Below, piece by piece: positions 39,301 through 51,093 of a stretch of 64,000 nt of DNA (position 1 is its first letter; each line of letters starts with the position of its first letter). A program made the position numbers and the translations under genes. This DNA comes from Polytrichum commune (Eukaryota; Streptophyta; Polytrichopsida; Polytrichales; Polytrichaceae): NCBI GenBank assembly GCA_950295325.1, contig OX485804.1:17856001-17920000 (forward strand). Direction: 5' to 3'. Under the pieces are notes generated by a model. That model had not been told where the DNA came from, ran no database searches, and saw only the letters and a program-made list of their open reading frames with translations.

Positions 39301-41014
39301 TCTCCAAACTTTCAAGAGAGGAGCATAATTTGGGTACAATTTACAACCATTTTCATCCACGAAATGGAATTATTGCAGGACATTCCATTTTCTCTTTGTA
39401 GAATCACAAATCAGCAAGAGAGAGCCGAATCAAAAAGCACTAGCCCCCATGTCCATGCGTGTCTAATGTTTCCTTAGAATTCTCACCAAAAACTAAGGGC
39501 CGAGAGCAAAAATGGTTTAGGATTTGTTGTGGTCTTGGTCGGCGATCTAGAAACCATGACCAAGAGAAATCCACATCACATTCCAAAAGCCTTGGTCATG
39601 GGACATAGTGTACAGTGGACATAGACCGGGGTGCAGTGTTTTTGATGAGAATCCGAAAATAAGAAATTCAAAAATATGAAGATCATACATACATTTTTAT
39701 TATTAAAAACACGTTCGTTAGAATGTTGGGACAAGTTATTTGGGTTTTCTCACCAAAACAATTTGGGTGACCACAACATGGTCAGTCTCATTTTTGGTGA
39801 CCTTGTGTAAAGTAAAGTGGGACTCTCACTCATTTCTAAATCAACAAGGGGATTTAGAAAGCATCAATTATGGTCCATGGTGACTATTGTAAACAAGTTG
39901 TAGGTTACCCGTCATCGAAAACTAAGGTATGCAAGCCTATAATGGACACTTTCAACTCCACATATGATTTTTGACCATTGGAAGAGATCACAACTTGTCT
40001 CATCTGGTTAGTAATTGTGAATCATGACGATTGTCGAGGCAAAATTTAAAAGAGGTCTAAGCGATGATTCTTATTTCCCTATATATATATATAGTATACA
40101 CATTCCCTATTTGGGCAATTAATAACCCTAAATTATTCCAATCTTATTGTAACATATGTCTTCTTTTTTGGGTTTGTTCTTACTTACAAGCATACCACTC
40201 AAATGTACTAGGCATATGTATAAGACCAATATGTGATTAAGGCATGCATACCACAAGGTATGCTTTTGCGGGCATGTTGTGGGCACTTGGAACTACCACC
40301 TCCATAAACAAGTTTGGATGTTGGATCACATTAGAATTCATCTCATTTCATTAGCAATTGTGAATCACATAAATCATCATTTCAAGTTTTGGAATTCGAT
40401 TGAAATGCATAGTTATAGGAGGTCAAATCAAAAATTAATTTTCACTTTATACATTTATTTTGGTCCTCCCAATCGTGTTTACTATTGCATCTAGAATCAC
40501 TATGGCAATCACATGCTCTCAACAATGATTGTCTTTCATGTAGTAATAGAATCCCAAAATATTTTCTTTGCAAACCATGTAGTGCAAGAAAACCAATGAT
40601 AATTATAGTGATTGGTGTGTATATTCTGAACTCATTGACCAATCTCATGGTAAGACATGTCTTCCGGTGTCCATAACTCTTTCTAACACCCATAAATTGC
40701 TTCAAATACCACTCAAATATAGCCAAAGTAAGAAGAGTGACCATATGAGGCCCACACACCTTGAATTTTGAAAAGATAAATGAACAATACCACCAGTCTA
40801 CTAAAATGTTGTCTTTAGGTCATATCCAACAATTTTTGTTTTAAGAAGAGATAATTTAGGAGGCATTAAACCTTTCATCTTATACCATCTCACCTTTCAT
40901 TAAAACACCTTGGACCTTTGTAATTGGCTTCATAATTCCAAAAGTGATAGGCAACCAGTTATGCTCCCTTGTGGAATTAGAAAAAAACTACAATTGGTGA
41001 GAACTATGCTAAAT
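39301..41014. other. No gene recognised
   Basis: AT-rich spacer with a short TA run near 40081. No gene or well-bounded element identified. Confidence 0.5.
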
Positions 41015-41405
41015 ATTGTTTTTAGTATCATAATATATCTTATGTCATTGTGGTAACTTTTCTAATGACACTACTTATGAACATGTCTGCAAGCACTGTC
41101 ACAAATGATTGAAATTTGGATCAACTCCATACTAATTATTTGAAACAAAATTTGGTGTATTTTGCATCCTAACATTTATGTAACGAAATATTGTCATAGA
41201 TGAGGGAAATTTGGATGAAAAAGCAATTCATAAGTGGCAGTCATTGCAACATTATAAATCTAGAATGCCCCAAAAATTTTACAAGGAATGACAAATAATA
41301 TTAGCTTTACATTAGGTGTTTGCGACACTACGCAGGCGTTTAGAATTAGTATTGAACAAGACAAATGGAAACGGTGCACTAACTGCAATATATAGTGTAC
41401 ACAGC
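41015..41405. mobile_element. R5 element, copy 2
   Basis: The left end has ACTATGCTAAATATTG and TTTTTAGTATCATAA; the right end has CTGCAATATATAGTGTAC. Interior blocks TTGTCATAGATGAGG, GAAATTTGGATGAAAA and GAATGACAAATAATATTAG follow the R5 order. Confidence 0.65.
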
Positions 41406-41639
41406 TATCAGTGCTTCTCAGTTTGCCATTCAAGCAAATACTAATTATGGGGCCATAAGTTACCTGATTTGAACCTGATCTTTCAGTAATTAAGTTATGT
41501 GCTGAAGTTAACCTGGACATCCATTGAGGCCCTTCATTGCACTGCAACTGCACAGTTTCTTGGAGTTAGGGTTGGCCACCAACCTCCATTACTAGTGAGC
41601 GGAAAAAGCAGTCTAGGGAGCATATTCCAAGGGGGACTT

Positions 41640-42075
41640 AATACACTTTAGTGTGTGTGGTACTAATTCCCAAAACACGCACTAGTTTTTCCAAGGTCTC
41701 AAAATTAGCGAGGGTTGAAACTTTTACTGAGTGATACTAACTTATTTCATGAATAAATGTTGATTTATTAATATTCTTGTGAAGAAAATTAGTGCATGTT
41801 CTAGGGTGTTTTGAAGCTTGAGGTCGCAACTTTGAGAATCGTTCTGGATGGTGCAGCAACATCAACAACTTCAAGCGTTGTAAAATGGTATGGTAGCATT
41901 GCTACTCATCAAAACTTGGGGAAAAACAATGGCAAAGACATTTCGGGCTCCTGAAAGCCTAGAACTTCTTGTGGCATTAATTTCATAGTGCAAGGAAATT
42001 TAGTATCACCTTCACTAATTTCCCGCATGCATTATTAGCCCATCCTCATGAAATGGGATGATCAATGTAATGAAG
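41640..42075 (+). repeat. R6 repeat, copy 2
   Basis: Begins TTTAGTGTGTGTGGTACTAA, then AAAACACGCACTAGTTTTTC, and further along TTAGTGCATG and CACCTTCACTAATTTCC. The same order appears at 57466-57840. The first 40 bases form a hairpin, since AGTGTGTGT pairs with ACACGCACT. Confidence 0.65.
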
Positions 42076-42109
42076 GCCACGATAGTTTTGTTTTGGTAGT
42101 TCCTTACTA

Positions 42110-42616
42110 GGGGCACTTTACAATAGAGTTTGAGAGCCCTTGACCTGTGACATACAAATTATGTGATTGATGGAGAAGCTAGAGACGGTCCAAGTTCACT
42201 TTACACTAGACCATGAGGGCAAGAGGAACCATATAAATTTGAATGGATGGAAATCTACATGGTGCCCTACATGGCACCAAGTGGATAACAATTCATGGTC
42301 TACAAAATTCTACATCATGCTCATTAAATACAGGTGGGTTTAATGCCAAATTAGGGGCTATGGCCCAATTAATTGGGTTCATTGGCTCCTAGAAATAGCA
42401 TATTGCCATGGTGGAGTCTCGGACTACATACAATTTTGGATTGTCCAAAAAATAAGTTCCGGTCTCTCAACATGATCCACTTTCCCTTACACTAAGCTTG
42501 AGAGCCCATCAATTGCAAAATGAGATTTCCACTTCCCACAATATGGCCTTTGGATGATTTTAAAGGGCCCTTAGATTTTCATGGTCACGGCTCTTGGTCT
42601 ATGTGTATATTGACCC
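42110..42616 (+). mobile_element. R2 element, copy 3 (diverged)
   Basis: Left end GGGGCACTTTACAATAGAG with AGAGCCCTTGACC. The right end has TCATGGTCACGGCTCTTGG, then TGACCC followed by TTA. The length matches other R2 copies, but the interior is diverged and the 64-codon frame is lost. Confidence 0.75.
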
Positions 42617-42689
42617 TTAATCGTGTGCAAACATAATGTTACTAAGCTTCACATGTCACTCACCCTAGACATTAGAACATTTTGCTTAT

Positions 42690-43065
42690 GTGGAGCTTAT
42701 GCAGAGTTTTTGTGATCACTCTTTTCAACCAGATACTTATTTTTGAGTGGCAAGGCTTGTACTTACAAATGGATACCAAAAACGGGCCAAAAATACTTGT
42801 ATTAAGATGAAATTGTATCAAAACATATCAACCATTCTAGGTTCATCATCAAATATACTTGGGAGGGCCTACGCAATTGTTTTAAGAGAAAGACAATCTT
42901 CAATTTGACCTCCTCTAACTTTTGCATCTCAAATTCATTTTTGAAACTTGAAATGACAATTTATGATTCAGGATTGTTAATTGGATGAGACAAATCTTCC
43001 ACCAATCTGGTGATTGAGTTTTTATGTGGAGTTGGAAGTGGCCAAAATAGGCCTACATGTCTAAG
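42690..43065 (+). repeat. R8 repeat, partial copy
   Basis: Shares GTGGCAAGGCTTGTA, AGAGAAAGACAATCTTCAAT, TTGACCTCCTCTAAC, GAAACTTGAAATGACAAT and TGTGGAGTTGGAAGTGG with the R8 tandem pair near 30.3-31.5 kb. Confidence 0.65.
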
Positions 43066-44002
43066 TTAACTGAATCACTACGAGGACTACTTGGTGTAAC
43101 CAATAGTTCTCTTTCCACTATATGGCTTTACGATGTGCTACGATGCTAGATTCTAGATACACATTCATCAATTTTAGAAGCTTTTGGAGGATGACTGCAA
43201 TACCCATAGTGTGTAGTGTGCACTCATGCATGAACCCTTATTTTCCAGCTACTAGTAGCCACTTTGCTACAATGAAGTACATTGATTTACACATACATGT
43301 TTGAATAATTGGATTTTTTCATGTAAGGTGCCACCTCCACTCTTTGTGCGTGAGAGGTGTTGCCAACTAGCTTCACATGGGTGGAGTTGATTCGCCTAAG
43401 AATCGGGGATTGCCTTTAATCTCCATTATTAGTAGCCAATGAGCTCAACACTGAATTGTGGATGGAGACCATCCCCCCATCCAATGGCTCATGCTGCCTA
43501 GAGTTCATTTGGGTGGGATGAGTGGTGTTGCCACTTTCTCCTCCATTCTCCAGCCCTATGGTTGCCACCCTCTTCCTCTCTTAGCTTGTACCTTGTAGCT
43601 TCTTTGCTCTTGTAGTGGCAATTAGTGGGGCCACCTTTTTGTCATAATGGAGTTTAAGAATTTTGGGCACAATAGTGGAACACATTGGTGGTGCTTGCAG
43701 GTGCCTACCTCCCTCCCTACCTATTTGTACTTGTACGTGTGATTATAGTAGTGGTCCTTTTAAGCAATGATGTTCATTTTGGGTGTATTCTCTTGTTTAA
43801 GTAGGTTGGTCCACTTGTTTTGAGTGTAGATATGCAATAGGTATCTTAAGTGTATGATGTTTCAATGTTGATCATCTTATATGTGTGCAAACTTGTTCAA
43901 TTTGGGTACACATTGATATTTAAGAGGGTTGGTGCAACAATTGTTAACCTAAGATGTTGCCAAGTGCTTGAAACGTTATGATATGTGCATGTTGATCCTC
44001 TC
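43066..44002. other. No gene recognised
   Basis: Spacer with no supported feature. Confidence 0.5.
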
Positions 44003-44403
44003 ATATATTTGCAAACTACATTAAATATGGTATTTAATGTCAAATATTATTTAATATCACTTTGGTAACTTTTTGGATGATACTACTTATGAATAAGTGA
44101 ACAAATATTGTCACGGATGATGGATGAGTTCATCCATTGGCCGAAACCCTACTTTCTCTCGTCAACAACTTGTGATGAAATATTGTCATGGATGATTGAA
44201 ATTTGGATGAAATATCACTTGGTAAGTGACAATAATTGCAACACTGTAAATCTATAATCCCCCCAAAAATTTACAAGGAATGACAAACAATGTTGGGTTA
44301 ACATCTATTGTTGGTGACACTATACACTGCAATTTACAATTAGTCTTGAGCAAGACAATTAGAATTGGTGACACTAAACATCATATACATTGTAGTTGAA
44401 CAT
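44003..44403. mobile_element. R5 element, copy 3
   Basis: The left end ACTACATTAAATATGGTATT continues into TAATGTC. The reverse-complemented right end reads AACTACAATGTATATGATGT then TTAGTGTC. Interior words GTAACTTTTTGGATGA, TTGGTAAGTGACAATAATTG, AAAATTTACAAGGAATGAC and TTGAGCAAGACAA are typical. Part of the interior around 44125-44170 is unrelated to other copies. Confidence 0.7.
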
Positions 44404-45608
44404 GGAATCCTCTAGAGGTTTAAGAGCCAATGCAAATTGTTTTTGTGTAGTCAATTTCAATCCATAGCCAATTCCCTCTTAGTTCATGATGATGGTGACC
44501 ACTTGTAGACTATGAATATAAATTTGGGACCACTCACTATTTGATATGTGGACCCATTCTTCACCTTATCAAAGCATACATGAAACCTTGGATTTCTTCC
44601 ATGTACAATTAGAAATTGCTACTCAAATTGACACATAGGCTTTGTGCATTCGCCAAACACGCCCTGTGATTCTTCTGAATGTAGCCACCTAAACTCCACC
44701 TAAACTCCACCAAAAGTCAAGAGATCGTCACCTTTCCTGCCTCTGAATCTCTGCTACTTATTTAAACAAATAATAAGTGCTGGTACTCATGATTTGGGAC
44801 CAAATTGTAAGTACATCTTTACTAATTCTAGATTGGCCTTGAATCTTCCTGCACCAACTGTATCATATTCGCAAAGTCAAATCGCAGGTTGAGCTGATGG
44901 TCAGTTGAGTGTCATACTGGTGTCACAATGGCCTTACTACAAGTAGCAATCACGAATGTTGTGGTAAGTTAGCGGTAGGTAAAGGATTCATTAAGTTAGG
45001 GGTCTGTTAGAGGCTTGTCAGGCTTATCATCTACCTTTTATACAGAGGATCACGATTAAGATGACTAGTAATTTAATATTATTCTGTAGTGCAACAACAA
45101 CTTGAAACCCCACCCAGAAACTTGCAGTGCATGCTATAAGCTAAATCAAGACTTGGGTCACTGACGAAGGGCCTGGAGTGGTGGCCAAAGTTAATCAAGG
45201 TGAATGCATCTGTCAACACTAGGTATCCTGAGGTTACTTTGTTCCAGGAATTCAGCTAAGTGGATTAAACTTCCAATTTCAGTGTTATTTCAGAAACTTA
45301 CTAGCTTTCTCTTTATTTTTGCGACACAATTTCAGCTACAGATTTGTGCGGCAAGCTTTTGTTTGGTCCCTCAACAGCCACTGCAGATATGACAACAAAC
45401 ATCATCTTCTTGCATCAGGAACTTGAAAATTACCTCACGAGGATGATGAGAATTACCAACACTTTTAAGCCACTGACCGGAATACTAGGTCACAGAGACA
45501 ACAACTTTGTTCACAACGGCAGTTGGCCTCGCAGTGATGTAATCTCAACAGTTTCTCATTGATAAAAATATAAATAACCAAAAAAGAAGAAAAAAAATGT
45601 GATTGTCC
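44404..45608. other. Downstream flank of the HHP gene
   Basis: No gene recognised. The last 70 bases before the HHP stop codon are A-rich on the plus strand. No AATAAA is visible on the minus strand close to the stop. Confidence 0.45.
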
Positions 45609-48600
45609 TCAAGTTTCAAAGTCACAGCCATTGGCATCGCGCCATCTGAGGTACATTAGGCCCGCTTGATAGTGCACATAGGCACCTGCCACCACGAGCA
45701 TATGGAAAAGTTGGTGGCTGTTTCCCGCAATGTCAAATTTCCCAGGTGCCCATCGTTCAGGGATGCGCGTCGCGTAAACCACAGCGCCCGATGCGTAAAG
45801 CATGCCCATTAAAACCTCGAGAGTCAGCGTCTTGATGGCTCCTGGCTCAGTCGAGTGCAGAAACAACTTATGGATGCACGGGACAACACCAGACACTCCC
45901 ATCCCAAAGAACATGGAGGCTCGAAATTTGTGATACTTGACGGTTTGGAAGACAGGCAACATGGTCACCATAATGGTGAGGCACCCAATCACTGTGATTG
46001 CCACCAGGTATATATCACGCAGTGTATTGTTGCACATGAAACCATAGTATACCTGCATGCAACATACACCATAAATATCTTTTACCACAATCTAATTGCT
46101 GAATTCTGAGTTCATGTTCAAAATGGACAGGGTCCTCCCTTGACTAGGAAACATAGCTTCTCTATTTCTGAGAAGACTTTTTGAGAGAGAGAAAAACTAT
46201 AGCATAATCTTCTTCGACAGAATCCAAAATGAACCTGCAATCAAGATTTAAGTCATAATGAAAACCTGCAAGCCAAATTTAAGTCAACGTTCTAATCATC
46301 TTGGTGATCGAGGGGGCATGTGTCAAACCAGCATCATGTCTGCGATGTCTATTAGAGGTCGTAATATGTCACTGTAGATAAACCCAAAAAATGCTAGAAT
46401 ACTCTTTTTAAAGACACTTGCTATCCAGAAGGACTGAAATTATCATACATATACTTACTGGGGGGTAGAATGATGAGACAATGAGTCCAACAATGCCTGC
46501 GTAATCAATCTGCAACAAGAAGTATGATGTCCATGGAGAATGGCAGAAAAAGAGGTGGCACATGGCGCTTGCAAGTAGGCAGAACATAGCCCCACCTAAA
46601 AACACAAAGAACGGCCATCGTGGAGTCCTCCTACTTGGCAATGTTCGCTGCATTACACACAAAAACATTTCTCAGCCCAATTGGAGGATGTAATGTACCA
46701 CAAGATAATGCACTGATTTCAATTCAATTTCTTCAACACTAAACATTAGCTTTCCCCCAAAAACACAAATCAGAGGTGTGAGGTCAAGCCCTGAGGTGAA
46801 TATCTGAGCAGATGTACTCACAAAGGATTGAACTGTGTTCATTCCATGAGACTCCAGGCTGCACCCTTGAAGAAGCTGCCATAAATTAGTGAATAAGGTC
46901 ACCAAAAGGTTGCTATACAAATCTCTCACCTGTCCAACTCTTGTGATGATGCTCCTGTAGGTATCAACCAGCAGATTTTTGCTGCCTCCAGAGAATCACG
47001 AGAATTATACAACAGAGTACCAAACCGACATTAATCACGTGCACAGGTAGTGCACTACTTTTCACCATTCCAAAGCAAAGGTACCAAAATACAGCTGCAA
47101 CGATGACCAGACGCCACACCCATCAAGAAATCACTGCAGAGAGTATTTAGATATGTAGGCCTTACTCTTCCTAATTGAACACCTATATTTGAGTAATATG
47201 TGGCAAGGTTTGCAGTTGTGAGAATGGAGTATGTGCTCAAAAAATGTTAACCATTCTACATTCAATAGTTGACAAAATTGGAGGCCCTGTGTGATCGCTT
47301 AACAAGAAAGAGAATCTTCACTTTGACCTCTTATGACATTTGCATCTCAACTCTGATTTTGAAATTTTGAAATGACGGAATCGATAACTGGATAAGACAA
47401 ATCCTGATCCGATCCAACAGCCAGAATTGTCTGCGGAGTTGGAAGCACCCACAACGAGGCCACATACCCTACATCTAACAAAATCGAAGCTAGACTTCTT
47501 TAGTGCAGGAAGCAGAAGTGAGATAATTCAGTCATGTAAAGGATTGTGGCATGAAATGCTTACCAAGACACAGAGCTCCGGCCGGTTGGGCGCATCGGGA
47601 TTGAGGCAGGTAGACACCACAGTGGGCAGGATTTTGTAAACCAAAGGCATCAATTCAGAGGACCAAGTGTGAAGGTATGCCATCATGGAGGGAAGTTGGT
47701 CCTTGATCTCTGGGAGCTTCATCAGCGTGTACAGGGTGAGCCAGGAAAACATCCAGAACCCAGCCAAATGCCTGCACTCACCAAGCCCCAGCCGCCCAAC
47801 TCCTCAACCTTCCACCTCCTTACGAAAAGATTTGAAACAATTCAATGATTTACTACATGCCATTTTGCTAATTTTCTGAAATTGGTACTAGGTCAAACAT
47901 GGTCGTAAAAGAAAGAGGCTAACAACATGTTTCCTATCGAAAACATTTTCTTAGAAGTGAAGTAAATACCCAGGGGTCATGGATGGGTGACCCCTGCGTG
48001 CTTTAGAGACATTGGTTAGAATTTGGTGAGTTTAAGGTTGATGATTGAAAGTATGAAAAATTCAATTTAGACACAAATGGTATCAATGGATTCCTCTCCA
48101 CACTCTTTCCAAGCATAATGCAGATCCCGTCCCCTTTGTGGAATAACAAACCATCAACTCCTTAGAAGCACCAGAAGCGATTTAGAAACAACGGTTGTTC
48201 TAAAGGGAGAGTTGCCACACCAGAGTTGATCGTGATGGCATTAAAAGTGGGGTTACCCAGCCTGCTTTCAAAAAAGTGCTTCTAATTAGGTTGAAAAACA
48301 TTGACATTTGAAAGGATAGAACTTTTCTCATCGAGACACATAGAACCACTGGATTCCTGATCTCAATGTCCTTGTTCCAACCATGAAATCACTCCACAAG
48401 AAAACATCAATTCATTACATTTAGCATTAGAAGAGATCACTAGAAACAGATAGGTGGGGTTAGCACTAGAAGGGGAGACGTGTTACTACTGGCCAGTGGA
48501 CCCCGGGGTAAAACAATGAATTATGTGAGGAGGCACCAACGCCCAGAAATTTAGAGTCTCATTGTGGAAGGAAAAGATGGGGAGGATACTCTTCTAATTA

Positions 48601-49523
48601 GGTCTAAAGACATCGACATTTGAAAGCATAAAACATTTCACTACTTCAGACACACATGGGTATCAATAAGGCAATAGCTGAAGCGATTTAGAAACAGCTC
48701 CTGGAACTCTAAAGAGGAGGAGTTGTCAGTGGACCCCAGAAACTTACTTTAAAATGACTCATGCAAAGAGGAAGAGGAGGAGCAGGAGGCACTCACGTCC
48801 AAATATTGAGGGTTTCATTGTGGATGGAGAAGATAAAGGGCACTTTCATTGAAGGCCAGTGTACACGGTAATGGCGATGGATAAACTTATTCATGTGCAT
48901 ACTCAGGCTTCTAATTATGTTAAAAAACGACATTTGACTGCATAAGACTTCGCTGATGCCAACGCACGTCGTATGAATGGGGTCCTCATCTCAAACCCAG
49001 GCTCTTTCCAAGCGTGTAACTACTCGCCAACAAATCCGCAGTTCATTAGATTCAGCAATAGAAGCATAAGCTGAAGTGATTCCGAAACAGCTCCTAGAAG
49101 TTGAAATTCTAAAAGGGGAGAGGAGTTGTGAACCCCAGGGTTAACAATGATGATGCGAGGAGGAGGAGGCACCCACGTCCAGATGTTGAGGGTTTCATTG
49201 TGGATGGAGAAGATGGAGAGGGCACTCTCCTTGAGGGGCCAGTGCACACGGTAATGGCGATGGATGAACTCATTGTCACGCAGATACTCAGGCAGGGCAT
49301 GGAAATCGTGGAGCTGGAACTTCACCACTTTCCATAGCCCCTGCGCTCGCCCACCACACTTCCCACGCCCTGCCGGACCACCAGCTTCTTGATAACCGCT
49401 GCCGCTACCGATCCATCTCCTCCTCAAACTCGGCTCATCCGCCTGGCCCTGCTGCGCTTTCACTCCGCGATTGCTGTATCCCTTGGCCGTTCCCCTCCCC
49501 CCACTCTGCAAATTGGGCACCAT
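45609..49523 (-). CDS. HHP4-like: HHP4-like heptahelical PAQR-family membrane protein (4 exons, 395 aa)
   Basis: Plant member of the progestin/adiponectin-receptor (PAQR, hemolysin III-related) family, which are seven-helix membrane proteins with a buried zinc site. Exons on the minus strand: 49523-49177, 47771-47564, 46647-46459, 46052-45609. The first donor is GTGGGT after TGGAC, and the split Thr codon then reads into HLAGF. The ATG at 49523 is the first in frame after a TGA. Visible motifs: WKVVKFQLHDFHALPEYLRD, SIHNETLNIWTHL (106-118), CHLFFCHS (215-222), IDYAGI (232-237), FYPP and NSHQLFH (359-365). H216, D233, H361 and H365 fit the zinc-site residues known in animal relatives. The N-terminal 65 residues are Gly/Arg/Gln-rich and unconserved. 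The loop before RWPFFVFLGGA seems shorter than in HHP4 as I recall it, so a small missed exon is possible. Intron 1 holds decayed copies of exon 1. Confidence 0.9.
47150..47470 (+). repeat. R8 repeat, partial copy in HHP intron 2
   Basis: Contains TTGAACACCTATATTTGAGT, GTGGCAAGGTTTGCAGTTGT, GTGCTCAAAAAATG, AATCTTCACTTTGACCTCTT and GGAGTTGGAAGCACCCACAA, collinear with R8 near 30.7 and 42.7 kb. Confidence 0.7.
48531..48590 (-). pseudogene. Second decayed copy of HHP exon 1 end (short)
   Basis: The plus strand reads AGGCACCAACGCCCAGAAAT then TCTCATTGTGGAAGGAAAAG, matching the last 45-50 bases of exon 1 plus its donor with many changes. It is much shorter and more diverged than the copy at 48797. 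Confidence 0.6.
48797..48907 (-). pseudogene. Decayed copy of the 3' end of HHP exon 1
   Basis: About 110 bases closely match the end of the true exon (49177-49290). CATCGCCATTACCGTGTACA, CTTCTCCATCCACAATGAAA and CCCTCAATATTTGGAC are followed by a donor-like GTGAGT. Relative to the exon it has lost two bases early in the copied segment, so the reading PEYAHE meets a stop. It could not replace the exon, but it keeps a usable-looking splice donor. Confidence 0.8.
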
Positions 49524-51093
49524 ATTCACTTCTTCTCTTTCTCAACTCATCCATGCACCCAGGGGACTAGGCAGCCACTGGCGTTTCTTCTCGAATTGGT
49601 CCTCTTCTCGAACTTGTCTTCCTCTCGATGGTCCCGGTAGCGAGTGTGTAATCTTCAACCCTTCGTATTGGTCTCGAATTTGTCGATTGCCTTGGCCTGC
49701 CATCGACCCCAATTCTCGTCCATAGTTGTCTTCCGCTCAATTTCACTTTCAAAATCCTCTCTGTAGGCCTGCCACACATGCATACAGATGTTTCAATCAA
49801 CGAGTTTGCACTTGGGCCATCGCCGTTTGGCTGCCAAGGGAAGCCAGGAAGATGCTTCACGCGCCGGTTCAACAGCGACCCGATCACATATCGAAGTGAT
49901 GAGGAGAAGATAAGCATAACCGCCCATCGGTCCAGATGCCTGGAAGGCTAACTGCCTCCAGCTCCCACGTTTGGATGAGTCACCATTGGATATCTGTGTA
50001 GCACTATTATCGTAGGGAAGGTATGTGGGTATGTGGTACATATGAACGAGCTAATCCCCATTCTGATACACCTCGCAATAAAACCTGTCAGGATCATCTT
50101 CTTCTCAGAACTCTCAATATGACATTGCCCTTTCATAAAACTGTGATCCCACAAGGGATTGAACTTCAGCAATTTGCGTAGAAGGATATGGAGAATAGAT
50201 TGTGAGTTGAGTCGAAATCCACCACAAACCTACAGGTCTGGGAATGAGCATTACAAGCGATTTTTATCTATTGTAGGATATTGTTGGCAAATTTTTAAAC
50301 CACTCTCTGGTGCAATATACAAAATATTGAAACCAAAGGTTTGCAATCAAAAAGGTCTAGATCATATGTATGCTGCAACTTGTCCAAGCATTCATAAAGT
50401 TTCACGACAGAAAGTATGGAACGAGGCACCCAGAGAATACGCAAGTAAAATCAACCATTCCAAGCGGACGTTTGTTGATCACCATACAGGAAGTGTTACA
50501 CCACAAACTGGCAACACCTGCAAAGGAACGAGACAATGGGTCTACCATCCCTAGGCACTAATAAGTTAAAACTTCCTGCCAGACACAGGCTGGCAATAAC
50601 ATGCAATTGTGCAATACTGCACCCCCTCTATTCAGTTCATTTGGAAAACCCTAACCCCAAAACTCAACCCACAGGGCTGAGCCACTCACAAAAACTAAGT
50701 TCAGCCACACGTTACGAGGGGGAGTAATCTATAAAATTCTCTCTGCAAAGCAGAAGAGCTCCACTAATCTGCCTTATACTTCAGGTAACACCTATGGAAC
50801 AAAAAGTTCTCTTATAAAAGCCTGCAGCATGCAAGCCACTAAATGGGCAAAACTGTAATGGAACAATAGACCTAATGAAGAATTAGACACAACCTCTGCA
50901 ACCGTATGAAGCCAAGTATGACTTCACACTTGCAGTTAGGATATGATTCCTAGTACATACTTCATGGTTTGAAATACAGCTGCTTTTCAAATTATGAGTA
51001 AAATAGCAGGTCGAGCAAGAAACGTGGTTTACAGGTGACACGGTTACTACTTTTGCAGCTTTGAGCACTTGTAGTGCTTCCTTTCCTGTTTGC
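49524..51093. other. Spacer between the HHP and acidic-protein genes
   Basis: Contains the presumed promoter and leader of HHP and the 3' untranslated part of the acidic-protein gene. Open frames of 116 codons (minus) and 131 codons (plus) show no known motif. No polyadenylation signal could be assigned with confidence. Confidence 0.45.

Larger units (their letters stand above)
47975..49165. repeat. Degenerate tandem units filling most of HHP intron 1
   Basis: Three to four units repeat this order: TTCTAATTA-type word, GACATTTGAAAG, GACACA..ATGGTATCAAT, TCTTTCCAAGC, GAAGCGATTTAGAAACAGC, GGGGAGAGTTGT, GGACCCC. At least two of them continue into sequence copied from the end of HHP exon 1. Part of the unit is related to the R7 elements found in ABCG11-like introns. 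Confidence 0.7.
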
